64,000 bases of DNA from Streptomyces narbonensis. Its GTDB lineage: Bacteria > Actinomycetota > Actinomycetes > Streptomycetales > Streptomycetaceae. Under the pieces are notes generated by a model, which was given only the letters and a program-made list of their open reading frames with translations, made no database searches and was not told the DNA's origin. The stretch covers positions 310,001 to 374,000 of the forward strand of contig NZ_BMSF01000002.1 in assembly GCF_014649015.1 (NCBI RefSeq), given 5' to 3'. The first letter of the stretch is position 1. Every line of letters starts with the position of its first letter. The translations under genes were made by a program, and so were the position numbers. Of this stretch, positions 26,353-34,886 are shown in pieces.

Positions 26353-26741
26353 GCACCGACACCACGGCCTCGGTGTCCACCCACATCCTGGACACCAGCA
26401 TCGGCCGCCCGGCCGAGGGCGTGACCATCACGCTCGCGGCCCGCAGCGGCTCCGACGCCGAGTGGGTCGCGCTCGGAGGCTCCGCCACCGACGCCGACGG
26501 GCGCTGCAAGGACCTGCCGGCGCTGCCGGAAGAAACCACCCACGTGCGTCTCGACTTCGAGACCGAGACGTACTTCGCCAAGAAGAAGCAAGCCGAGGCG
26601 CAGCAGGACGCCCCCCGCGTAAGGGACAGCGGTGCGTTCTTCCCGGAGGTGGCGATCACGTTCGCCGTCCAGCCGGGCGAGCACTATCACGTACCGCTGC
26701 TGCTCAACCCGTTCGGCTACTCCGTTTACCGAGGGAGCTAG
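26349..26741 (+). CDS. pucM: 5-hydroxyisourate hydrolase (transthyretin-like)
   Basis: 130 residues of the transthyretin-related family, hydrolysing 5-hydroxyisourate to OHCU. The N-terminal signature VSTHILDTSIGRPAEGVTITL, the catalytic His and Arg regions (THVRLDFETETYF, GEHYHVPLLLNPFGYSVYRGS) and the invariant C-terminal YRGS are all present. An Ala/Gln/Lys-rich insertion (KKKQAEAQQDAP) precedes the FFPEVAITF strand. Coupled to uraD by overlap and five bases before pucL. Confidence 0.96.
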   Translation: MSTDTTASVSTHILDTSIGRPAEGVTITLAARSGSDAEWVALGGSATDADGRCKDLPALPEETTHVRLDFETETYFAKKKQAEAQQDAPRVRDSGAFFPEVAITFAVQPGEHYHVPLLLNPFGYSVYRGS

Positions 26742-26746
26742 CAGAC

Positions 26747-27670
26747 ATGCCCACGATTCTCGGCCAGAACCAGTACGGCAAAGCAGAGAACCGCGTCGTC
26801 AAGATCACGCGGGACGGCGACACCCACCACATCAAGGACCTGAACGTCTCCGTCGCCCTCTCCGGTGACCTCGACGACGTCCACCTCACCGGCTCCAACG
26901 CCCACTGCCTCCCCACCGACACGACGAAGAACACCATCTTCGCGTTCGCCAAGGAGTACGGCATCGAGTCCGCCGAGCAGTTCGGCATCCACCTCGCCCG
27001 CCACTTCGTGACGAGCCAGGAGCCGATCAAGCGGGCGCGCATCCGGATCGAGGAGTACTCCTGGGAGCGCATCGCCTCCTCGGACGCCAACTCCAAGTTC
27101 ATCGGCGCCGAAGAGGTCAACCACTCCTTCGCCCGCAAGGGCCAGGAGACCCGGGTCACCCAGGTCACCTACGACGGCGAGAAGTGGGAGGTCATCTCCG
27201 GCCTCAAGGACCTCGTCGTCATGAACTCCACCAACTCGGAGTTCTGGGGCTACATCAAGGACCAGTACACGACGCTCCAGGAGGCGTACGACCGCATCCT
27301 GGCCACGCAGGTGTCCGCCCGGTGGCGCTTCAACTGGACCGACGACGACCAGCGCATGCCCAACTGGGAGCGGTCCTACGAGCAGACGCGCAAGCACATG
27401 CTCGAGGCCTTCTCGGAGACGTACTCGTACTCCCTCCAGCAGACGCTCTACCAGATGGCCACGCGCATCATCAACCACCGCTCGGAGATCGACGAGGTCC
27501 GCTTCTCGCTCCCGAACAAGCACCACTTCCTGGTCGACCTCGAGCCCTTCGGCCTGAAGAACGACAACGAGGTCTACTACGCCGCCGACCGCATGTACGG
27601 CCTCATCGAGGCCACCGTCCTCCGCGACGGAGCGACGGCGCAGATCCCGGTCGACATGACCAACCTCTAA
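26747..27670 (+). CDS. pucL: Urate oxidase (uricase)
   Basis: A 307-residue cofactor-free T-fold enzyme oxidising urate to 5-hydroxyisourate with release of H2O2. Lys in NQYGKAENRVVKI and Thr in LPTDTTKNTIFAFAKEYG form the catalytic dyad; SKFIGAEEVNHSFARKGQ and NKHHFLVDLEPFGLKNDNEVYYAADRMYGLIEATV are the conserved substrate-site and dimer regions. It ends in MTNL. Last gene of the operon, with a strong hairpin 15 bases after the stop. Confidence 0.97.
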   Translation: MPTILGQNQYGKAENRVVKITRDGDTHHIKDLNVSVALSGDLDDVHLTGSNAHCLPTDTTKNTIFAFAKEYGIESAEQFGIHLARHFVTSQEPIKRARIRIEEYSWERIASSDANSKFIGAEEVNHSFARKGQETRVTQVTYDGEKWEVISGLKDLVVMNSTNSEFWGYIKDQYTTLQEAYDRILATQVSARWRFNWTDDDQRMPNWERSYEQTRKHMLEAFSETYSYSLQQTLYQMATRIINHRSEIDEVRFSLPNKHHFLVDLEPFGLKNDNEVYYAADRMYGLIEATVLRDGATAQIPVDMTNL

Positions 27671-27684
27671 GCGCCATCCGTGTG

Positions 27685-27720
27685 ACCGGCCCCGCCCGCC
27701 CGCAGTCGGGCGGGGCCGGT
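27685..27720 (+). terminator. Hairpin between pucL and the purine permease
   Basis: 14-bp stem ACCGGCCCCGCCCG with its complement and an 8-base loop. It ends only 22 bases before the permease ATG, so it may act as a partial (attenuating) terminator that lets some transcripts continue into the permease. Confidence 0.7.
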
Positions 27721-27742
27721 ACACCGGACCGGAGGGATTCTC

Positions 27743-29149
27743 ATGGCACAGCCCGCAAAGGGGCCGGCGCACGCCGAAGGCCCGTGTTCCACCCCGCCGG
27801 ACACGACCCACCAGGTCCACCCGGTGGACGAAAAGCTCCCCGCCTCGCGGCTCGTCCCCGCGGCACTCCAGCACATCGCCGCCATGTACGCGGGCGTCGT
27901 CACCCCTCCGCTGATCATCGGCCAGGCCGTCGGCCTGGACACGGCCGGGATGACCCGGCTCATCGCCGCCAGCCTGCTCATCGCCGGCTGCGCCACGATC
28001 CTGCAGACCCTCGGCATCCGGACCTTCGCCGGCAACCGGCTCCCGTTCGTCAACGCCGCCTCCTCGGCAGGCATCACCCCGATGCTCGCCATCGCCGAGA
28101 CCAGCTCCCCCGGACACCAACTCCCCGCCATCTACGGCGCGGTGCTGGTCGCCGGAGTCTTCTGCCTCGCCGTAGGACCCTTCTTCGGGAAGCTCCTGCG
28201 CTTCTTCCCACCGCTCGTCACCGGCGTCGTCATCACCCTCATCGGGGTCACCCTGATGCCCGTGCCCGTCGGCTGGGCCCAGGGCGGCGACAAGCACGCC
28301 GCCGACTTCGGCGCCATGAAGTACCTGGCGCTCGCCGGCTTCACCCTCGTCGTCGTCCTGCTCTTCCAGCGCTTCGGCAAGGGCTTCGTCAAGCAGATCG
28401 CCCTGCTGCTCGGCCTCTTCATCGGCACCCTCGCCGCGATCCCCTTCGGGATGGCCGACTTCACGGCCCTGCGCGAGGCACCCGTCGCGGCCCTGCCCAC
28501 GCCCTTCGCCTTCGGTGCCCCCGAGTTCCAGCCCGCCGCGATCCTCTCCCTGTGCATCGTGATGCTGGTGCTCATGACCGAGTCCAGCGCCGGCATGCTC
28601 GCCCTCGGCGAGATCTGCGACCGCCGCAGCGACGGGCAGACCATCACCCGGGGCCTGCGCACCGACGGCGTCGCGACCCTGCTCGGCTCCGTCTTCGGCG
28701 GCTTCCCGACCTCGGCCTTCGCGCAGAACGTCGGCGTCGTCTCGCTCACGCGGGTCCGCTCCCGGTACGTCGTCGCCGTCGCCGGTGGCGCCCTGCTGGT
28801 GCTCGGCACCTTCCCGGTCCTCGGCGCGGTCGTCTCGATGGTCCCGATGCCCGTCCTCGGCGGCGCCGGCATCGTCCTCTTCGGATCGATCGCGGTCAGC
28901 GGCATCCGCACCCTGTCGGAAGCCGGGCTCGACGACAGCTCCAACATCATCCTGGTGGCCGTGGCGCTAGGAGCGGGCATCATCCCGCTGGCCGCCCCCA
29001 CCTTCTACGCCGACTTCCCGGCCTGGGCGCAGACCGTGCTCGGATCCGGCATCAGCGCGGGCGCGCTCGTCGCCGTCCTGCTCAACCTGTTCTTCCACCA
29101 TCTCGGCACCCGGACCCGTCACGCGGCTCCGGCACTCAAATCCTCCTAG
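27743..29149 (+). CDS. Purine permease (NCS2/NAT family)
   Basis: A 468-residue nucleobase:cation symporter-2 with about 14 helices. Signatures: LQHIAAMYAGVV (TM1 QH motif), MTESSAGMLALGE (TM8 Glu), and the NAT motif FAQNVGVVSLTR before TM10. It imports urate or xanthine-type purines by proton coupling and is placed directly after urate oxidase. An acidic/His N-terminal segment precedes TM1. RBS CCGGAGGGA. Urate/xanthine specificity is likely from context but not proven. Confidence 0.93.
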   Translation: MAQPAKGPAHAEGPCSTPPDTTHQVHPVDEKLPASRLVPAALQHIAAMYAGVVTPPLIIGQAVGLDTAGMTRLIAASLLIAGCATILQTLGIRTFAGNRLPFVNAASSAGITPMLAIAETSSPGHQLPAIYGAVLVAGVFCLAVGPFFGKLLRFFPPLVTGVVITLIGVTLMPVPVGWAQGGDKHAADFGAMKYLALAGFTLVVVLLFQRFGKGFVKQIALLLGLFIGTLAAIPFGMADFTALREAPVAALPTPFAFGAPEFQPAAILSLCIVMLVLMTESSAGMLALGEICDRRSDGQTITRGLRTDGVATLLGSVFGGFPTSAFAQNVGVVSLTRVRSRYVVAVAGGALLVLGTFPVLGAVVSMVPMPVLGGAGIVLFGSIAVSGIRTLSEAGLDDSSNIILVAVALGAGIIPLAAPTFYADFPAWAQTVLGSGISAGALVAVLLNLFFHHLGTRTRHAAPALKSS

Positions 29150-29197
29150 GGTCCTGCCGTGCCCACACCACCACAGAGGAATGAAGGAACCACCGCC

Positions 29198-30586
29198 ATG
29201 GCAGCACCTTCGGCAGCCCAGCGCATCGTCATCGAGAACGCGGCGATCGCGACCGTCGACGCGAACGACACCGAGTACGCCTCCGGCTACCTGGTTGTCG
29301 CCGACAACAGGATCGAGTCCATCGGTGCCGGCAAGGCGCCCGAGGGGCTGGAGAACGTGGTCCGCCGGATCGACGCCACCGGTCATCTGGTGACGCCCGG
29401 TCTGGTCAACACCCACCACCACTTCTACCAGTGGATCACCCGTGGCCTGGCCACCGACCACAACCTCTTCAACTGGCTGGTCGCCCTCTACCCGACCTGG
29501 TCGCGCATCGACGAGTCGATGGTCCGCGTGGCCGCCCAGGGCTCCCTGGCGATGATGGCCCGCGGTGGTGTCACCACCGCCATGGACCACCACTACGTCT
29601 ACCCGAAGAACTCGGGCGACCTGTCCGGCGCCATCATCGGCGCCGCCTCCGACATGGGCGTCCGCTTCACCCTCGCCCGCGGCTCGATGGACATGAGCGA
29701 GAAGGACGGCTTCCTGCCGCCCGACTTCGCCGTCGAGTCCACCGAGGGCGCGCTCGCCGCGACCGAGGAGACCGTCAAGAAGTTCCACGACGCCTCCTTC
29801 GACGCGATGACCCAGGTCGCCGTCGCCCCCTGCTCCCCCTTCTCCATCTCCACCCAGCTCCTCAAGCAGGGTGCCGAGCTGGCCCGCCGGCTCGGGGTGC
29901 GCATGCACACCCACGGCTCGGAGACCGTGGAGGAGGAGAAGTTCTGCCACGAGCTCTTCGGCATGGGCCCGACGGACTACTTCGAGTCCACCGGCTTCCT
30001 CGGCGAGGACGTGTGGATGGCGCACTGCGTCCACATGAACGACTCCGACATCGCCGCCTTCGCCCGCACGGGCACCGGTGTGGCGCACTGTCCGTCGTCC
30101 AACGCGCGCCTCGCCGCCGGCATCGCCCGCGTACCGGACATGCTGAAGGCGGGCGTGCCGGTCGGCCTCGGCGTCGACGGCACCGCGTCCAACGAGTCCG
30201 GCGAGCTCCACACCGAGCTCCGCAACGCGCTTCTCATCAACCGCCTCGGCGCCCACCGCGAAGCCGCGCTCAACGCCCGCCAGGCCCTGCGCCTCGGCAC
30301 CTACGGCGGTGCGCAGGTCCTCGGCCGCGCCGACAACATCGGCTCCCTCGAAGCCGGCAAGCTCGCCGACTTCGTCCTCTGGAAGATCGACGGCCTCGGC
30401 CACTCCTCGATCGCCGACCCGGTCACCGCGATCGTCTTCGGCGCCGCGGCTCCGGTCACCGCCTCCTTCGTCAACGGCAAGCAGATCGTCGAGAACAACC
30501 GACTGCTGTTCGCCGACGAGGAGCAGATCGCGCGCGACGCGCGCGCGGAGGCGCAGCGCCTGGCCCGCATCACGGCCCAGGGCTGA
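29198..30586 (+). CDS. 8-oxoguanine deaminase (ATZ/TRZ amidohydrolase)
   Basis: A 462-residue metal-dependent amidohydrolase. Metal ligands: LVNTHHHFYQW, MHTHGSETVEEEKFCHELFG, MAHCVHMNDSDI and GLGVDGTASNESGELHTELR. The last motif and the SNAR run (CPSSNARLAAGI) are typical of bacterial 8-oxoguanine deaminase/isoxanthopterin-type enzymes, which turn 8-oxoguanine into urate plus ammonia. That would feed urate oxidase directly. The ATG at 29198 is chosen over an upstream ATG at 29159 because the family N-terminus begins at IVIENAAIATVD and GAAGGAAC precedes it. Confidence 0.9.
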   Translation: MAAPSAAQRIVIENAAIATVDANDTEYASGYLVVADNRIESIGAGKAPEGLENVVRRIDATGHLVTPGLVNTHHHFYQWITRGLATDHNLFNWLVALYPTWSRIDESMVRVAAQGSLAMMARGGVTTAMDHHYVYPKNSGDLSGAIIGAASDMGVRFTLARGSMDMSEKDGFLPPDFAVESTEGALAATEETVKKFHDASFDAMTQVAVAPCSPFSISTQLLKQGAELARRLGVRMHTHGSETVEEEKFCHELFGMGPTDYFESTGFLGEDVWMAHCVHMNDSDIAAFARTGTGVAHCPSSNARLAAGIARVPDMLKAGVPVGLGVDGTASNESGELHTELRNALLINRLGAHREAALNARQALRLGTYGGAQVLGRADNIGSLEAGKLADFVLWKIDGLGHSSIADPVTAIVFGAAAPVTASFVNGKQIVENNRLLFADEEQIARDARAEAQRLARITAQG

Positions 30587-30601
30587 CCCTCCCCATGGAG
30601 T

Positions 30602-30706
30602 CCGACCGAGGGGGACGGCCCTCGGTCGGTCGCCGCGGACCCGAGCGGGGTCCGCGGCAGCCCGACCGGGAGGTGCCGTACGAAGAAGACGTACGGCACC
30701 TCCCGG
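30602..30706 (+). terminator. Three consecutive hairpins after 8-oxoguanine deaminase
   Basis: Three perfect inverted repeats in 105 bp: 11-bp stem (30602-30629), 10-bp stem (30632-30658) and 16-bp stem with loop GAAGAAGAC (30666-30706). They end the deaminase message before the second permease. The stacking is unusual and may also protect the 3' end. Confidence 0.75.
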
Positions 30707-30881
30707 GAAGGTGAACCCCGCCCGAACCCCCCATCGGGCACCCGTCCCCGCGCAGCGCCTCCTCCCCGCGCGCACCCGCCCCACCCCGCAACGAGCCGCA
30801 CCTCCTGTACTTCGCACCGCATCGCACCACCTCCCTGAACCCCGCGTCACCGCCGACGTGTAACCGACCGGAGGAACCGCC

Positions 30882-32330
30882 GTGGCCGCCAAGCCCCAGG
30901 TTCGCAATGCACAAGACGCAGGCTCCGCCCCCGAAGACCGTGAGACGCATCCGGTCGACGAGACGCTGCCCCCACTGAAGATGCTCACCAGCGGCCTCCA
31001 GCACGTCGCCGCCATGTACGCGGGCGTCGTCGCCCCGCCCCTGATCGTCGGAGCGGCCGTCGGCCTCTCCGGTACCGAACTCACCTTCCTGACCGGCGCG
31101 AGCCTCTTCACCGCCGGTCTCGCGACCTTCCTCCAGACGCTCGGGGTCTGGAAGATCGGCGCCCGGCTCCCGTTCGTCAACGGTGTCACGTTCGCCGGTG
31201 TCGCCCCGATGCTCGCGATCGTCGACACCACCGACGACAAGTCCGACGCCCTGCCCGTCATCTTCGGCGCGATCATCGTCGCCGGACTGCTCGGCTTCCT
31301 CGCCGCCCCCTGGTTCTCCCGGCTCGTCCGGTTCTTCCCGCCGGTCGTCACCGGCACCGTCATCACCCTCATCGGTGTCTCCCTCCTCCCGGTCGCCTTC
31401 GGCTGGGCCCAGGGGCCCAACCCCAAGGCCGAGGACTACGGTTCGACGACCTTCCTCTCCCTCGCCGCCATCACGCTCGTCGTGGTGCTGCTGCTGCGCC
31501 GCTTCACCCGCGGCTTCCTCAAGCAGGTCGCCGTCCTGGTCGGCCTCGTCATCGGCACGCTCATCGCCATACCGTTCGGCGTCACCGACTTCTCCCCGGT
31601 GACCGAGGCGGACATCGTCGGCTTCCCGTCCCCCTTCCACTTCGGCGCACCGCAGTTCGCGCTCGCCGCGATCATCTCCATGTGCGTGGTCATGCTCGTC
31701 TCCATGACCGAGTCGACCGCCGACATGCTGGCGCTCGGCGAGATCGTGGACCGGCCCGCCGACGAGAAGACCATCGCGGCCGGCCTGCGCGCCGACACCC
31801 TCGGCTCCGCCATCAGCCCGCTCTTCAACGGCTTCATGTGCAGCGCCTTCGCCCAGAACATCGGCCTGGTCGCCATGACCAGGATCCGCAGCCGCTTCGT
31901 CGTGGCCTGCGGCGGTGGCTTCCTGGTCCTGATGGGCCTGTCCCCGGTGGCCGCCTCGCTGATCTCGGTCGTGCCCCGGCCGGTCCTCGGCGGCGCGGGC
32001 GTCGTCCTCTTCGGCTCGGTCGCCGCGAGCGGCATCCAGACCCTGGTCAAGGCCGGCCTGGAGAAGGACAACAACGTGCTGATCGTGGCGGTCTCGCTGG
32101 CCGTCGGCATCATCCCGATCACGGCGCCGGAGTTCTACCACGCCTTCCCGGAGACCGCGAAGATCATCCTGGACTCGGGCATCTCCACCGGCTGTGTCGC
32201 GGCCGTCCTGCTCAACGTGGTCTTCAACCACCTGGGCCGGGGCCAGGACGCCGACGAGGTCACCGCACCGATGGAGCCGGGCGAGGACATCTCCGGCAGC
32301 CACACGGCGAAGGCGGCGCACGTCCACTGA
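30882..32330 (+). CDS. Second purine permease (NCS2/NAT family)
   Basis: 482 residues, clearly related to the permease 3 kb upstream (same block order: LQHVAAMYAGVV, LPFVNGVTFAGVAPMLAIV, MTESTADMLALGE, CSAFAQNIGLVAMTR). GTG start with GGAGGAAC. The C-terminal tail is longer and His-containing. The paralogues probably differ in substrate (for example xanthine against urate). There is no strong promoter immediately upstream, but 176 bases lie free between it and the hairpins. Confidence 0.93.
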   Translation: MAAKPQVRNAQDAGSAPEDRETHPVDETLPPLKMLTSGLQHVAAMYAGVVAPPLIVGAAVGLSGTELTFLTGASLFTAGLATFLQTLGVWKIGARLPFVNGVTFAGVAPMLAIVDTTDDKSDALPVIFGAIIVAGLLGFLAAPWFSRLVRFFPPVVTGTVITLIGVSLLPVAFGWAQGPNPKAEDYGSTTFLSLAAITLVVVLLLRRFTRGFLKQVAVLVGLVIGTLIAIPFGVTDFSPVTEADIVGFPSPFHFGAPQFALAAIISMCVVMLVSMTESTADMLALGEIVDRPADEKTIAAGLRADTLGSAISPLFNGFMCSAFAQNIGLVAMTRIRSRFVVACGGGFLVLMGLSPVAASLISVVPRPVLGGAGVVLFGSVAASGIQTLVKAGLEKDNNVLIVAVSLAVGIIPITAPEFYHAFPETAKIILDSGISTGCVAAVLLNVVFNHLGRGQDADEVTAPMEPGEDISGSHTAKAAHVH

Positions 32331-32392
32331 ACCCGCTCGTCACCCCACCGTCAGCCCCGGTCCCCGCGCACGCCGCGGGGCCCGGGGCCGTC

Positions 32393-33115
32393 GTGCTGAT
32401 CAACCCGAACACCTCCACGGCGACGACCGCGATGATGACCGTGATCGCCCGGAGGACCCTGGAGACGGACACCCGTGCGGTCCGTGGGGACGCCGGAGCC
32501 CCGGCGGTACGTGACGTCCGCCGGTCCCAGGGGCTCCGCGGGGTCCTGTCCGTCCGCGGAGTCACCGTCGCCCGGGGCCCGCTCATGCTGACCGACCCCG
32601 CCGCCCTGCGCGCCGCCGCACACCAGGTCCTCGCCGTCGGACTCCGGGCCGCCGCCGAGGGCGACTGCGCGGCACTCCTCGTCGGCGCCTTCGGCGACCC
32701 CGGCCTGGAGGCGCTGCGCGCGGCGACCGCCCTGCCCGTGGCGGGACTCGGCGAGGCGGCCATCCTGGAAGCCGCCGCCGACGGCGGGCCGTTCGGCGTC
32801 GCCACCACCACGCCGCTCCTGGCCGACGCCATCGCCGAACGGGTGGCGGCCCTCGGCCTCACCGCCCGGTACACGGGCGTCCGGCTCACCGCCGGCACCC
32901 CCGAACGGCTCTCCGCCGACCCCGCGCTGCTCCTCGACCGGCTGGAGCGTGCGGTCCGGGCCTGCGCCGAACGGGACGGGGCACGCGCCGTCGTCATCGG
33001 CGGCGGCCCGCTCGGCGAGGCCGCCGAGGCGCTGCGCGCCCGCTGCAAGGTCGAGGTCGTCGCCCCGATCCCGGCCGCCTGCCGCGCGCTCACCCGCCTC
33101 CTGGTGACGGACTGA
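32393..33115 (+). CDS. Asp/Glu/hydantoin racemase-like protein lacking catalytic cysteines
   Basis: A 240-residue racemase fold: LINPNTSTATT (start of the family), LLVGAFGDPGLEALRAATALPVAGLGEAAI, FGVATTTPLLADAIAERVA and AVVIGGGPLGEAAEAL. In hydantoin and allantoin racemases these blocks read C-F-G-D-P-G and L-G-C-A-G; here the two catalytic cysteines are Ala and Gly. The protein therefore should not racemise by the usual two-base mechanism. It follows the purine permease by 62 bases. The GTG at 32393 is the only sensible start and it lacks a strong ribosome site. Confidence 0.75.
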   Translation: MLINPNTSTATTAMMTVIARRTLETDTRAVRGDAGAPAVRDVRRSQGLRGVLSVRGVTVARGPLMLTDPAALRAAAHQVLAVGLRAAAEGDCAALLVGAFGDPGLEALRAATALPVAGLGEAAILEAAADGGPFGVATTTPLLADAIAERVAALGLTARYTGVRLTAGTPERLSADPALLLDRLERAVRACAERDGARAVVIGGGPLGEAAEALRARCKVEVVAPIPAACRALTRLLVTD

Positions 33116-33152
33116 CCCCTGCTCAGCGCCGCGCTCCGCACGGCTCCCTCCC

Positions 33153-33731
33153 TCACCGCTCCATCGCGATCCGCCGCAGGCACTCCTGGGCCAGCGCCGG
33201 GTAGGCGGCGGCGATCGCCTCGTACAGCCGCCGCCGGAGCAATCGCTCGGCGTCCCCGCGGCCGGTCTCCCCGTACAACCCGTCGAGCAGCGACTCGTAC
33301 CGCGCGAGGGCCTGCCGCAGATAGCTCACCTGCCATCGCACGAGCGCTCCCCGAGGGGCGCCGCCGGGGTCCCTCGCGCCCAGCAGGTGCCGGTGGCGGA
33401 CGGCCCGCCGCTCCAGCTCGGGGCCGGGGAGCAGCGGCACCTCGATCGGCGCGGCCCGGATCGAGGTGAGCACGGCGGCGCGACGCCGCTCCGCGTACAT
33501 CCCGCCGGCCGCGGAACGGGCCTTCGACAGCAGGGAGGCCGCGGCAAACTCGGCCGTCCGCTCCACCGTCTCCACCCGGACCAGGAGGTAGAGCCGCACG
33601 GGTGCCAGGGACCAGCGGCGCGGATCGCGGCCCTGTACGTCGGGCGAGCCGAGCAGGTCCCTGACCATCGAGTCGGTCCAGCCGCGGCGGCGCACACCGA
33701 AGAGCGTCACATAGGTCGTACGGTCCGTCAT
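33153..33731 (-). CDS. Uncharacterised protein
   Basis: A 192-residue soluble protein, Arg/Ala/Leu-rich and mainly helical: MTDRTTYVTLFGVRRRGWTD, then VRLYLLVRVETVERTAEFAAASLLSKARSA and RRRAAVLTSIRAAPIEVPLLPGPELERRAVRHRHLLG. No known domain, signal or membrane segment was recognised. GGGGGAATC precedes the ATG at 33731. Convergent with the racemase-like gene and divergent from the FN3 lipoprotein. Confidence 0.7.
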   Translation of the reverse strand: MTDRTTYVTLFGVRRRGWTDSMVRDLLGSPDVQGRDPRRWSLAPVRLYLLVRVETVERTAEFAAASLLSKARSAAGGMYAERRRAAVLTSIRAAPIEVPLLPGPELERRAVRHRHLLGARDPGGAPRGALVRWQVSYLRQALARYESLLDGLYGETGRGDAERLLRRRLYEAIAAAYPALAQECLRRIAMER

Positions 33732-33874
33732 GATTCCCCCTGGTTCGACTACGGAGCGTGACAATTCCAGTGAAGCGGACGCCACTGACAAAGCCCTCCG
33801 ATCCACCCCCTTGCCGGGGTCGGCCGGGCTGTGCGATATAGGTCTGGACCTTTTCGACGGACGGAGGGCTTCCC

Positions 33875-34834
33875 GTGCAACGCCCGCTCGCCGCAAGCCT
33901 GTTGGCCATCCTGGCGCTCACGCTCTCCGCCTGCTCGGCCGCCCCGGAACCCCCGCCGAAGGACACCGCCGCCCCCACCGCCCCGACCGGGGTCACCGCG
34001 ACCGCGGGCAGCGCGAGCACCGTCCACGTCATGTGGAGCGCCGCCGGAGACGACCGGGCCGTCACCGGCTACGCCGTCTACCGCGAGGGCCGCAAGGTCA
34101 AGGACCTCCCCGCCACCACCCTGATGACCGACGTCGTCGGCCTCACGCCCGGCACCCGCCACACCTTCACCGTCCGCGCCCACGACGCCGCCGGCAACAC
34201 CTCGCCCCCCAGCGCCATCGTCACCGCGACCACCCTCCCCGCGGACACCGAGGACCGCACGCCCCCCACCGCCCCGAAGGCGCTCCGCGCCACCGCCGAC
34301 GGCAGCCGCGCCGCCACCCTCACCTGGACCCCGTCACGCGACGACACCCGCGTCACCGCGTACGACGTCTACCAGGCCGACACCCGCGTCCACACCGCCC
34401 CCGGCACCACCACCACCGCCCACGTCACGGGCCTGCGCCCCGGCACCGCCTACGCGTTCACGGTCCGCGCCCGCGACGCCGCCGAGAACTCCTCCCCGGA
34501 CAGCCCCCGCGTCGAGCTCACCACCGCCTCCGCGCCCGGCGCACCTCCGAACACCGCACCCGAGCACCTCACCGCCACGGCCGCCGAGGGCGAGATCACC
34601 CTCACCTGGACCCCGCCGGACACCGGAGCCCCCGTCACCCACCACCAGCTCCACCTGGACGGTCGCTTCGCCACCACCATCGTCTGGGGCACCACCCCGC
34701 CCCCGTCCCGCGCCACCTACACCTTCCCCGTCCAGGACCCCCCGGGCACCCGCTACACCGTCACCCTCCGCGCGCAACTCCCCGACGGCGCGTGGGGCGA
34801 CTTCTCCGCACCCCGCGTGGTGGTGGTGCGCTGA
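33875..34834 (+). CDS. Lipoprotein with three fibronectin type III domains
   Basis: 319 residues. A signal peptide ends in lipobox LSAC (Cys20), followed by a Pro/Lys tether and three FN3 modules at about 38-120, 130-215 and 228-318, each with the L/V-x-W strand (VHVMWSAAG, ATLTWTPS, ITLTWTPP) and the Y-x-V/F-x-V-R-A-x-D strand. FN3 modules are common in secreted actinobacterial hydrolases; here they are alone, so a binding or scaffold role on the cell surface is likely. GTG start with GGAGG upstream. Confidence 0.85.
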   Translation: MQRPLAASLLAILALTLSACSAAPEPPPKDTAAPTAPTGVTATAGSASTVHVMWSAAGDDRAVTGYAVYREGRKVKDLPATTLMTDVVGLTPGTRHTFTVRAHDAAGNTSPPSAIVTATTLPADTEDRTPPTAPKALRATADGSRAATLTWTPSRDDTRVTAYDVYQADTRVHTAPGTTTTAHVTGLRPGTAYAFTVRARDAAENSSPDSPRVELTTASAPGAPPNTAPEHLTATAAEGEITLTWTPPDTGAPVTHHQLHLDGRFATTIVWGTTPPPSRATYTFPVQDPPGTRYTVTLRAQLPDGAWGDFSAPRVVVVR

Positions 34835-34886
34835 CCCGGATGTCTCGCATGTCCGGAATCGGCTCCCCGGAATTACCCTGGGAAGC

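Noticed and set aside
27685..27720. Riboswitch-like leader for the purine permease
   Set aside because: Only a simple GC hairpin; no purine-aptamer junction or conserved core bases seen.
28967..31426. 819-codon antisense frame across permease and deaminase genes
   Set aside because: Shadow of well-identified genes; spans two genes and an intergenic hairpin cluster.
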